From: Flintibacter sp. KGMB00164 | Lineage (GTDB): Bacteria > Bacillota > Clostridia > Oscillospirales > Oscillospiraceae | Assembly: GCF_008727735.1 (NCBI RefSeq) | Contig: NZ_CP044227.1 | Span: 124,001 to 188,000, forward strand | DNA: 64,000 bases | Direction of reading: 5' to 3' | Shown here: positions 26,238 through 34,075 of the stretch, piece after piece | Position numbering within the stretch: position 1 is the stretch's first letter | Layout of the letters: each line of letters opens with the position of its first letter | Notes under the pieces: generated by a model | What the model was told of the DNA's origin: nothing | Databases searched by the model: none | Seen by the model: the letters and a program-made list of their open reading frames with translations, nothing else | Position numbers and translations under genes: made by a program

Positions 26238-26516
26238 TCATCGTTGCGTTGCCTCCGCCAGCATCCTTTGGTCCCGCGCCAGCCTCTTTTTGCTGACTCG
26301 GCCCGCACAGATGGGACAGCCGCACTTTTTGGCCCCTGTGCGTGAATAAATGCTAGCCTGCCATACATGGCCCTGCTCACACTCCCATCACACCTTGGGT
26401 TTGCTGCTCTGGGAGATGAGGGCCGGAGTGAGTGGCAGATTTTTATTTTCTGCCCATTGATCCAGTAACTCTTCCCGTCTTTCCCTTGTACAAGGGACGT
26501 ACAGGCTTTCTCACAT
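26238..26516 (-). pseudogene. Zinc-ribbon gene relic in cassette B
   Basis: Minus-strand codons from an ATG at 26516 (after AAGGGGGG) read ESLYVPCTRERREELLDQWA, then a single zinc-ribbon repeat ending GCPICAGR. They match the intact five-repeat gene at 32642. Codon 2 is TGA, and a second TGA replaces a Trp of the WW pair; four of the five repeats are missing. It lies where the intact gene lies in cassette D, between the invertible element and the SLH gene. Confidence 0.75.
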
Positions 26517-26534
26517 GGGCAGCCCCCCTTCAAT

Positions 26535-26793
26535 ACAGAATCGACATTCTGAATAGAACTCTTTCCTCTCTCTCTGCAAAGCAAGAAAGGTCTACATAAA
26601 AAATGCCCATCTTTCTTGTGGAAATAGGGAAAAAGGGCGCAGAAATCCAGGCCACAAATGCAACTTATGCTTGTGGCCTATGTTTTGGAGCTCAAAATCC
26701 GGAAGATACCTTGTCTTTTTTACTTGTGCCTGCTATAATTATCCTAGATTCTTCCAACATGCAGTTAATGTTGCGACGGAATGTCGATTCTGT
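26535..26793. mobile_element. Invertible promoter element B, OFF orientation
   Basis: Bounded by 17-base inverted repeats at 26535-26551 and 26777-26793 that match at 16 of 17 positions. Each is itself a two-arm site (CAGAAT-CGAC-ATTCTG type), the usual shape of a tyrosine-recombinase core. The inner 225 bases hold one strong promoter (26711-26739) pointing right, towards the 3' end of the recombinase and away from the SLH gene, and a 9-bp hairpin (26649-26679). The recombinase gene ends 3 bases beyond the right repeat. Flipping would place the promoter in front of the zinc-ribbon relic and SLH gene. Confidence 0.82.
26711..26739 (+). promoter_or_regulatory. Promoter inside invertible element B
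   Basis: TTGTCT, 17 bases, TATAAT. The -10 box lies 37 bases from the right-hand inverted repeat. As assembled it reads into the recombinase gene from its 3' side. Confidence 0.7.
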
Positions 26794-26795
26794 GA

Positions 26796-27641
26796 CTATG
26801 ACACAAGCCCCAGTCGGTCGATCTCACGCTGGTGCTCTGCGCCAGACGCAACCAGATAGATACGCGTGGTTTCGATGCTGCTGTGGCCCAGCAGGTCGGC
26901 CAGCTTTGCGATGTCCCGACAAGCACGATAGAAAACCGTGGCAAACAGATGCCGCAGATTATGGGGAAACACCTTCCCGGGTTCCACCCCTGCGTATCCG
27001 CACAGCCCCTTCAGTTCCGCCCAAATTTGTCGACGACCAAGTTCCTTACCGCTTTTGGTGCGAAAGATCGCACCGGAGGTGGTTTTTTGTTTTTTTGCAT
27101 ACTTGAGCAGCTTGCGGCGCAGCTTTCCAGGAAGGAGGATCGTGCGGATCTTTCCTTTGAGCGCAATCTCCGCCTTCCCCCGCTGAACAGCTTCTACGGT
27201 GATATATTGTATTTCGCTGACCCGGATACCTGTAGCTCCAATGGTCTCCACCAGCAGGCCCAGCCGCTCCCGCTCTAACTGGTGGGCCGCGCTCAGAAGC
27301 CGCTGGTATTCCTCCTTCGTCAGTTCGCGATTTGCGTCTCGAAACAGACGCCGTTGGATTTTCAGAAACTTTACCCGACACTCCTGCAGCCCCATAAATT
27401 CCAACAGGCTGTTCAGGGCAGAGAGCATAGCATTGACTGTAGTTGAGGCATAGCCCTGCGCCACAAGGTGTGCTTTCCACTCTGAGGTCAACTCCTTGCT
27501 GATTTCACGGCCGTCAAGCCAGCAGGCAAAAGCGCGCACATCACGGAGATACTTCTCTATGGTGGCTCCGCTCTTTTCCTCTATCTGAAGATAATGGGCA
27601 TATGCTCGAATTTGCTTCTGTGTTAATGGATAATTCATCAT
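26796..27641 (-). CDS. Tyrosine recombinase B (DNA invertase, XerC/D-like)
   Basis: 281 residues. N-terminal core-binding domain (about 1-100), then the catalytic domain with Arg in GATGIRVSEI, HNLRHLFAT (His and Arg), LLGHSSIETT (His) and Tyr in TRIYLVAS. All catalytic residues are present. It ends 3 bases from an invertible promoter element and is homologous to the recombinase beside element D. It most likely inverts that element. AGGAGGGG precedes ATGATG. A close relative function would be the invertases that switch gut-bacterial surface loci. Confidence 0.93.
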   Translation of the reverse strand: MMNYPLTQKQIRAYAHYLQIEEKSGATIEKYLRDVRAFACWLDGREISKELTSEWKAHLVAQGYASTTVNAMLSALNSLLEFMGLQECRVKFLKIQRRLFRDANRELTKEEYQRLLSAAHQLERERLGLLVETIGATGIRVSEIQYITVEAVQRGKAEIALKGKIRTILLPGKLRRKLLKYAKKQKTTSGAIFRTKSGKELGRRQIWAELKGLCGYAGVEPGKVFPHNLRHLFATVFYRACRDIAKLADLLGHSSIETTRIYLVASGAEHQREIDRLGLVS

Positions 27642-27695
27642 AGGGCCCCTCCTATCAAAAATATATTGTTATTTTACAGGAAATTCATGCACAAC

Positions 27696-27730
27696 AAAGC
27701 CCACAGCGGCAATACACCGCTGTGGGCTTT
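27696..27730. terminator. Hairpin terminator between cassettes B and C
   Basis: Perfect 14-bp stem AAAGCCCACAGCGG / CCGCTGTGGGCTTT with 7-base loop, followed by CTGTTTGTTG on the plus strand. It separates the start of recombinase B from relic C. Confidence 0.65.
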
Positions 27731-27839
27731 CTGTTTGTTGCGCCGTGTTGATAGGGTTACTAGGAGTATAGGAAAGATATACTTTATGCGGCTCTCTTCA
27801 GATCTTACTTCACCCTTCTTGGTCATCAGCTGGTACTGC

Positions 27840-28543
27840 TCAGGGGCCGCAGATTGGAAAGCACACCTGCTGGAACAGGGCTATGTTCCCATTACTATTA
27901 ACTGCATGCTCTCTGCTTTGAACGGAATATTTTAATTTCTGGGCTGGGATGACTGCAAGGTAAAATTCCTGAAAATCCAGCGTCACCTGTTTCAGGATAC
28001 CAACCGAGAGCTTACCAGGCTGAATATGGCCGTCTGCTTGCCAGTGCAAAGGAATTGAGAAGGGATCGTCTGTCGTTGCTGATCGAGACCATCGGGGCTA
28101 CCGATGTTCGGGTAAGTGAGGTCAAATATATTACCGTGGAGGCAGCACGAAACGGAAAAGCAGAAATTGCGCTGAAAGGGAAAATCCGGGTAATTCTGCT
28201 CTCATCCAAACTGTGCCGCAAGCTGCTCAAGTATGCAAAAAAAACAAAAACCGCCTCCAGCGCGATCTTTCGCACCAAAAGCGGAAAAGAACTGACCCGC
28301 CGCCAAATCCGGGCGGAATTGAAGGGTCTGTGTAAACACGCAGATGTAGCGCCAACAAAAGTGTTTCCCCACAATCTGCGGCATTTGTTCGCCACTATTT
28401 TCTACACAGCCTGCAAGGATATTGTAAAGCTGGCCGATGTACTGGGGCATTCCAGTATTGGGTCCATTCGAATTTATCTTGTGACCTCTGGGATCGAGCA
28501 TCAGCGCCAACTGGATCGGCCGGAACCGGAATTGGTATCCTAA
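27840..28543 (+). pseudogene. Tyrosine recombinase relic C
   Basis: Plus-strand copy of the same recombinase family. The start is missing, a stop interrupts after MLSALNGIF, and a frame change follows KIQRHLF. From 28055 the frame is open to the normal end, with VRVSEVKYIT, HNLRHLFAT and the tyrosine replaced in context SIRIYLVTS (Tyr kept). By eye about 90% identical to relic A but inverted, about 23 kb apart. Confidence 0.85.
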
Positions 28544-28546
28544 TCT

Positions 28547-28562
28547 CAAAATCAATATTCCG
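28547..28562. repeat. Lone inversion half-site of relic C
   Basis: CAAAAT-CAAT-ATTCCG: one arm and core agree with the relic A site, the other arm is degenerate. It is followed directly by a zinc-ribbon gene start, with no promoter segment in between, so the element itself has been lost. Confidence 0.55.
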
Positions 28563-28581
28563 TATCAAAGAAGGTCTGCCC

Positions 28582-28650
28582 ATGCGAGAAAGCCTGTACG
28601 TCTTTTGCACACGGGAAAGTCGGTACGAGTTGCTGGGTCAATGGGCGGAA
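28582..28650 (+). pseudogene. Zinc-ribbon gene 5' fragment in cassette C
   Basis: ATG preceded by AGAAGG, then codons for MRESLYVFCTRESRYELLGQ, matching the N-terminus of the relic in cassette B and of the intact gene at 32642. Similarity ends after about 25 codons. The frame continues into the SLH2 terminator, so the longer reading frame is not a real gene. Confidence 0.55.
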
Positions 28651-28740
28651 CAAGCGCAGGCAGAGCGCATCGCGGTGCTGGCGGCCGTCGGGATGTTGGT
28701 GTCCGAAAAAGATCGCACGGATCAAAGTGTGATTTCCCAT

Positions 28741-28784
28741 CCCAGAAAAAAGACAGCGCCCTGGAGTATAGCCGTCCAGGGCGC
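28741..28784 (-). terminator. Terminator of the SLH2 operon
   Basis: 10-bp stem GCGCCCTGGA / TCCAGGGCGC with 9-base loop. On the minus strand it is followed by TGTCTTTTTTC. It lies 19 bases after the SLH2 stop. Confidence 0.85.
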
Positions 28785-28802
28785 CGCGTTCTCTATAGTA
28801 TT

Positions 28803-31800
28803 TTACTTCACGCAGGTCCAGGTCTCGCCAGAGGAGGCGCTGGTATAATCGTGGGAGTTGGTGGCCTCCATGATGGTGTAGTAGGCCCAGTGGTTCTTGG
28901 ACAGATCCACGAAGCTGACCAGCTCGTCCGCATTGCGGTTAATGTAGTTCTCATCCGCGTCGCGGCCCAGCATGTTGTTGACGATGACCGCCACCTCAGC
29001 GCGGGTGATGGAGTTGTTGGGACGGAAGCTGCCGTCGGGGTAGCCGCCGATCCAACCGTAGGTGGTAGCCTGAGCCACATAGGTGTAGTACCAAGCGCTG
29101 GTGTTCACGTCCGTGTAAGAGCAGCTGGCGCTGGCAGGATCGTAGGCAAAGGCCAGTGCGATAGCCGCAAACTCAGCGCGGGTGATGGGAGCATCAGGAC
29201 GGAAGGTACCGTCGGGATAGCCGCCCAGCATACCCAGGCTGGACAGGGTGTTCACGGCCTTAGCGTACCACGCGTCGGTGGGCACGTCGGAGAAGGACTT
29301 GGTGATCTTTACGTCTTTATCCAGCAGCAGGGAGTAGAACATCTGGGCAACCTCGGCGCGTGTCATGTTCTTATCGCCCAGGAAGGAGCCGTCGGGATAG
29401 CCGCTGAGGAAGGCATTGTGCTTGTCGGTCTCCAGCCACTTGGACACGCCGGTGTCGTCAGGACCATAGTCCTTACCGTCGCTCCACTTAGCAAACAGGG
29501 TCACCACACCGCTATTTACGTACACATCGCCGGTAACGGGCATAGTCAGGGTGCTGTTGCGGTACCAGCCCTTAAAGACGTACCCGGCACGCACCGGCAC
29601 GGGCAGTTCATCGTAATCCTTGGTCCAGGGATTCTTGTAGGTCTCGGAGTCAATCTTCTTGCCGCCATTGGTATTATAGCGCAAGGTGTACTCGCTGGGA
29701 GTCACGGTGCCACCGCCGGTATACTGCCACTGAGCATAGAGCTCCATACTACTGTTCAGCGTAATGGATACACCGGGAGCATAGGCAGTTCCGCTGCCGT
29801 TCGCAGCGGTATTCCAGCCGGTAAAGACATAATCAGTGCGGCTGAACATATTTCCGCTTACTGTAGTGGAGATGCCCTGATCATAGGAGTAAGTCTGGCT
29901 TGTTCCATTGCCGCCATTGGGGAAATAGGTAAGGGTAACAGTACCAGGATTGATCGCATTCACGTTGATTGTGGCAGTCATATCCTGATAGTTGGTAGAC
30001 TCAATTGTCACCTGGATTTCAGCAACACTTTCTTCCGCTGCTCTGTTTACATTGTTTGTCACAACGGTCAAGGTCTTCTTTGTGTTGTCAAGGGTTACGG
30101 TATTAATGTAGCCGTTGGGGTCACTCGCAGCTGTTGCTGTCTTGTATGTAACCGTTCCAAGGCTTGCAGGGGCGGTGACAGTGGGCAGCAGCTGATCCAT
30201 ACGATAGGAATAGGTTGCCGCCTTACGGTTATACACCGTTATGGTACCAGTGTTGGGAGTCAAGGCTGTCGCCTTATGAACCGTAATCTCCTTATTGGCT
30301 GCAGCAGGTGCTGTATAGTTGCCTGCTTTGTCTCCAGCAACCGTGTAGGTCACAGAAAGGTTTTGGCTGCCGGCGCTGGGATGATCCAGCTTGCCGGTTG
30401 CTGTCACATTTACCTCATTCTGTGTATTATCATCCAGAACATAGCCGCTGATTGTATAATCGGTACCTTCGGCCAAGGTCACATCGGAGCTGCCGGTATA
30501 AGTTACCAAACTAGGTCCGGTCAGAGATGCGGTCAGCGCTTTCTGCTTGACAGTCAGCTGAATCTGACCTGTGCCGCCAGCATACCACACTCCCTTATCC
30601 TCAAATCGCGAGACGGTAACCTTGATCGTCGCAGTACCGGCATTGGAAATGGTAAGGTTTCCATCGCTTGCAATCGTAGCAACCTGTTCACCGGCAATCT
30701 TACAGTTGTTATTTTCGATGCTCCAGGTAATGGCCTCTGGGGAAATAGTCACATCGTCGTGATCTTTCAGAGAAACAGCCAACGCCTGCGGTGTTTCCAT
30801 AACCTGATCACCATAGGTGATCTCATATTTTCCGTCTTGGACTACAAGCCCACTGATCACAACATCTGCCACTGTATCTTTTGTTACGTTGACCGTTGTC
30901 GTTCCCCTTTTAGGAGTCAGTATATAATTCTTTGCCTGATCACCGGTTAACTGTGCGTTCCAAGTATAGGTATAGTTTCCTTCATTAGGCACAGGCGTAT
31001 CAGCGGTAATCTCTCGTTCCAACTCGTCAAGCCAAGAGAAGGATACTACAGCCTTATCCCCGGAGATAATGCCGCTGGCAGAAGCTCCATTTCCAATACT
31101 AGGAAGTGCATCCAGCAAATTGGCGGCACTTGTGGAAATCTGTCTGCTACCCGGGACCGTCACCGTCACTGTCGCGGGCTCGATCTCAAAGTCCTTTGTA
31201 ATCTCACCATCCAACAGGCGATAAGGGGTTGTCTGATCGTCCGCAGGTGTAATTTTGTATGTATAGGTTCCTGCATCGTGGAATCCACTTTCCGCTCCTT
31301 CCGGTTCAGTGACCGTATAATTACCCGGGGTTGTAAAGGTAGCGGTCTGATCCCAGATCTTGCGCTCTACTTTAGTAACGGACACCACATGATCCTGACT
31401 ATCATAGGTAACAGGAGAAGACACACTGAAGGTCACCATGTCCTCCGTCAAAGGAACACTGACAACACCTTTATTGACCAAGTGCCCACTATTGCCGGCA
31501 GCAGTTCCCCTAAGGATCAGATGTCCGTCATTTTGAATCGTACCATTGTTCGTAAGGGTCTCTCCGGCATCTACAGTAAATTCAGCGGGTTCGATATCCA
31601 CTGTGGCAATGTGGCCACCCAGGTCATCTCCTGCTTTCTGTCCGCCAAAGATAGTCAGAGTCGTCTTTTCGCTTACAACAAGGTCTTTGACATCCGGGCT
31701 GCCGATAACCACAGCATTCTCATGGAGCGTAATGGTCCCGTTGGACTCTGTGGCACTGTTCTCGTCGCCGCGGTTAATAAAAATACCATCCCAGGTATTA

Positions 31801-32645
31801 GCACTGCTAGGGGCGCCAATGCCTTGAGGTGCAATAATTACCCCATGGCCGCCAGTTCCGGTGGAGAAAGTGCCGTTATCAACATTGCCAATCCCAAGAT
31901 GGCCGCCACCAATGCTGGGCGAATCGTTTCCCTGAGCATAGACAATACCACCATTGACCGTTACATCACAACCGCCTACATTTTCGCCGCCACCAATACC
32001 CGCGGCATCGGTTCCGCCCTTTGCGCTAACATAGCCTCCATTGATTGTAATGCTGCCACTGCAGGTTCCACCTGTCGCATATCCGCTGCCAATACCGGCA
32101 CCGCCCATAGCAGCACTCGTCCCACCTTGGGCATAAATATTACCACTTTCAATGGTAATATTGCCACAATGGGCATTCTCATTGCTGCCACCAATTCCGG
32201 CTGCTGCACCACCTCCATTAGCATAGAGGGTACCATTTCCCCGGATGGTCAGTTGTGCATTTTCCGCCACATACACACCTGCATTATAGGTACCGCCTGA
32301 CAAGGTGTTGGAACCTTCCAAAATTATAGTTACATTTGCCCCTTCTTCAATCCTGAACGCAGGGTTAGGATTGAGACCTTTTACTACACTGACATTATTG
32401 AGTTTAACATAGTGAGTTCCGCTAACTGAAATACCATTTGGAGAAAGATTTGAGATGTCATATACAGATTCCCCAGTAATAACATGAGGATTCTCAGCAG
32501 AACAATCACACTGATCTCCAGAGATGGTTGCATCACCATTTCCAATATCATGACTCCCTGCCGCCAGCACACTGACGGGCAGCAGACTAAGTACCATAGC
32601 ACACACAAGCAATACGCTCAACAAATGCCGCATTCGTTGTTTCAT
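28803..32645 (-). CDS. SLH-domain surface protein 2 (phase cassette D)
   Basis: 1280 residues from the ATG at 32645, which overlaps the upstream stop (ATGA) and has GGAGGG 8 bases before. Signal peptide ends near VLAAGS. Residues 30-300 look beta-helical with Gly-rich turns; several Ig-like segments follow. Two Listeria-Bacteroides (Flg_new) repeats end in LYAQW and LFAKW around residues 900-1040. Three SLH repeats follow near 1060-1240. It is the second gene of an operon behind the invertible promoter at 33872-33900, which points at it as assembled, so expression is predicted ON. Confidence 0.92.
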   Translation of the reverse strand: MKQRMRHLLSVLLVCAMVLSLLPVSVLAAGSHDIGNGDATISGDQCDCSAENPHVITGESVYDISNLSPNGISVSGTHYVKLNNVSVVKGLNPNPAFRIEEGANVTIILEGSNTLSGGTYNAGVYVAENAQLTIRGNGTLYANGGGAAAGIGGSNENAHCGNITIESGNIYAQGGTSAAMGGAGIGSGYATGGTCSGSITINGGYVSAKGGTDAAGIGGGENVGGCDVTVNGGIVYAQGNDSPSIGGGHLGIGNVDNGTFSTGTGGHGVIIAPQGIGAPSSANTWDGIFINRGDENSATESNGTITLHENAVVIGSPDVKDLVVSEKTTLTIFGGQKAGDDLGGHIATVDIEPAEFTVDAGETLTNNGTIQNDGHLILRGTAAGNSGHLVNKGVVSVPLTEDMVTFSVSSPVTYDSQDHVVSVTKVERKIWDQTATFTTPGNYTVTEPEGAESGFHDAGTYTYKITPADDQTTPYRLLDGEITKDFEIEPATVTVTVPGSRQISTSAANLLDALPSIGNGASASGIISGDKAVVSFSWLDELEREITADTPVPNEGNYTYTWNAQLTGDQAKNYILTPKRGTTTVNVTKDTVADVVISGLVVQDGKYEITYGDQVMETPQALAVSLKDHDDVTISPEAITWSIENNNCKIAGEQVATIASDGNLTISNAGTATIKVTVSRFEDKGVWYAGGTGQIQLTVKQKALTASLTGPSLVTYTGSSDVTLAEGTDYTISGYVLDDNTQNEVNVTATGKLDHPSAGSQNLSVTYTVAGDKAGNYTAPAAANKEITVHKATALTPNTGTITVYNRKAATYSYRMDQLLPTVTAPASLGTVTYKTATAASDPNGYINTVTLDNTKKTLTVVTNNVNRAAEESVAEIQVTIESTNYQDMTATINVNAINPGTVTLTYFPNGGNGTSQTYSYDQGISTTVSGNMFSRTDYVFTGWNTAANGSGTAYAPGVSITLNSSMELYAQWQYTGGGTVTPSEYTLRYNTNGGKKIDSETYKNPWTKDYDELPVPVRAGYVFKGWYRNSTLTMPVTGDVYVNSGVVTLFAKWSDGKDYGPDDTGVSKWLETDKHNAFLSGYPDGSFLGDKNMTRAEVAQMFYSLLLDKDVKITKSFSDVPTDAWYAKAVNTLSSLGMLGGYPDGTFRPDAPITRAEFAAIALAFAYDPASASCSYTDVNTSAWYYTYVAQATTYGWIGGYPDGSFRPNNSITRAEVAVIVNNMLGRDADENYINRNADELVSFVDLSKNHWAYYTIMEATNSHDYTSASSGETWTCVK

Positions 32646-33790
32646 TTTGTTTCCCTCCATGTTTCTTCCGTGTTATTTTTGGACAGCGCTTCTTCGGCAG
32701 AAGCCCTGCAGCGCTGTGTTCGAACCTTTCCCGCGCACACCGGGCAGCCGCAGCGCTTTGGTCCCGTACGAGAGTAAATCACCGCCTTCCATACATGGCC
32801 CAGCGGACACACCCACCACACCTTGTGGTGAGAACCTGCCGTTACCATCTCCGGCGTCAAGGTTCCGTTCAGGGTGGGATGCCACTGAGCGGCCAAATCC
32901 GGAAACAGCGCGGCCAGGTCGTTAAAGCCCGCCAGGACCTTTTTCCCCGCGCAGTAGGGACAGCCGCTGCCGTTCATGGTGCGGGCCGCCACTGCTGCCT
33001 GGTATTTATGTCCCAGCTTACACTGCCACCACACCTTTCGGTTGGAGTAGGGGGTGACCTGCCGGGTCGTCAGAGGTCTGTTTTTTTCTGTGTGCCACTG
33101 GGCGGCTAGCTCTGGAAATTGGCTGCCCAAATCGTTTTCTCCGGAAATCACTTTTTTTCCGCTGCACACCGGGCAACCGCTGCCTCCCGAGGCTCGAGAG
33201 GCTATGGTTGCCTGCCATACATGGCCTTTGTCACAGCGCCACCATACCTTCCGCTGAGAGCCTGGCGCAATGGTATGAATGTCCAGTAGGCCGTTTTTGG
33301 TGGGATGCCACTGGGCCGCAAGTTCGGGATACTGTGTAGCCAGATCATTTTCATTGGGGTGAATTTCCCGATTGGCGCACACCGGACAGCCGCAACCAGC
33401 CACCCGGGACTTGACCTGTGCGCGCCATTCATGCCTCTTTTCGCATTGCCACCATACCATCCGGTGACTGCCAGGCAAGACCTGCTGTGGTGTCAGCGGA
33501 GCATTTTTTGTGGGGTGCCACTGAGCCGCTAAGCTGGGATAGAGGGTGGCCAAATCGGTTTCCCCGGGCAGCGGGAACTTTCCCGCACAGTAAGGACAAT
33601 CAGTTCCAGCGGTGCGGGTATATACAGCAGCCTGCCAATGGTGTCCCTTGGCACACTGCCACCAGACTTTCTGCTTGCTTCCGTGAGAGATGGTTTGAGG
33701 GGTCAGCGGATAATTTTGCTGACAATCCCATTGCGCTAACAAATTCTCTAACTCCATGCGTTTGCAGTAGTCAGCCAGTGTTTCCCGCAA
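32642..33790 (-). CDS. Five-repeat zinc-ribbon (treble-clef) protein
   Basis: 382 residues built of five repeats of about 66 residues, each with VWW-C-x-x-GH-x-W-x-A then CP-x-C (DUF4379-like zinc ribbon); the four metal ligands per repeat are kept (RH replaces GH once). I place the start at a TTG (33790): GGCGGTGAT lies 7 bases upstream, and the homologous relics in cassettes B and C start with ATG at the same point. No signal peptide, so cytosolic. It is translationally coupled to SLH2. A nucleic-acid-binding or regulatory role for the surface gene is inference. Confidence 0.85.
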   Translation of the reverse strand: MRETLADYCKRMELENLLAQWDCQQNYPLTPQTISHGSKQKVWWQCAKGHHWQAAVYTRTAGTDCPYCAGKFPLPGETDLATLYPSLAAQWHPTKNAPLTPQQVLPGSHRMVWWQCEKRHEWRAQVKSRVAGCGCPVCANREIHPNENDLATQYPELAAQWHPTKNGLLDIHTIAPGSQRKVWWRCDKGHVWQATIASRASGGSGCPVCSGKKVISGENDLGSQFPELAAQWHTEKNRPLTTRQVTPYSNRKVWWQCKLGHKYQAAVAARTMNGSGCPYCAGKKVLAGFNDLAALFPDLAAQWHPTLNGTLTPEMVTAGSHHKVWWVCPLGHVWKAVIYSRTGPKRCGCPVCAGKVRTQRCRASAEEALSKNNTEETWRETK

Positions 33791-33807
33791 ATCATCACCG
33801 CCTATCA

Positions 33808-34074
33808 CAAAATCAACATTTTGTCTATATAAATAACTAGAATCAATTCCATCAATTACATATTTTCAGAAATTATATCATAATTTCCATTGTTTTACAA
33901 GCCGTCTCCGTGTTTTTAGGCACAAAGGGGCAAGACCGCATGACACAAGTTTTACGGCCTTAGTTTTTTGCGCCTAAAATCAGGAAAAATTCTCGTTGTT
34001 TGTCTTATTTTTGCGGCGATTACAGTACGTTCATTTACTCCATCTGTACTGGCCAGTACAAAATGTTGATTTTG
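33808..34074. mobile_element. Invertible promoter element D, ON orientation
   Basis: Perfect 17-base inverted repeats at 33808-33824 and 34058-34074 (CAAAATCAACATTTTGT and its complement), each with internal arms CAAAAT/ATTTTG around a 4-base core. The inner 233 bases carry a single strong promoter pointing left into the zinc-ribbon/SLH2 operon. The left repeat sits in the 5' leader, a few bases before the Shine-Dalgarno. Recombinase D ends 2 bases beyond the right repeat. Inversion would silence the operon without touching any coding sequence. Confidence 0.87.
33872..33900 (-). promoter_or_regulatory. Promoter inside invertible element D
   Basis: On the minus strand TTGTAA, 17 bases, TATAAT. 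The -10 box lies 47 bases from the left inverted repeat. It drives the zinc-ribbon and SLH2 genes in this orientation. Confidence 0.75.
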
Positions 34075-34075
34075 A

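Noticed and set aside
26066-26584. 172-residue minus-strand frame as an intact gene before SLH1
   Set aside because: It runs out of frame with the zinc-ribbon relic and overlaps the SLH1 start; the family match is in another frame with stops.
28582-28848. 88-residue plus-strand frame as a separate gene
   Set aside because: Only the first 20-25 residues match the zinc-ribbon family; the rest crosses the SLH2 terminator.
28605-30950. 781-residue plus-strand frame opposite SLH2
   Set aside because: It is antisense to a protein with signal peptide and SLH repeats, has no start signal and shows no domain.
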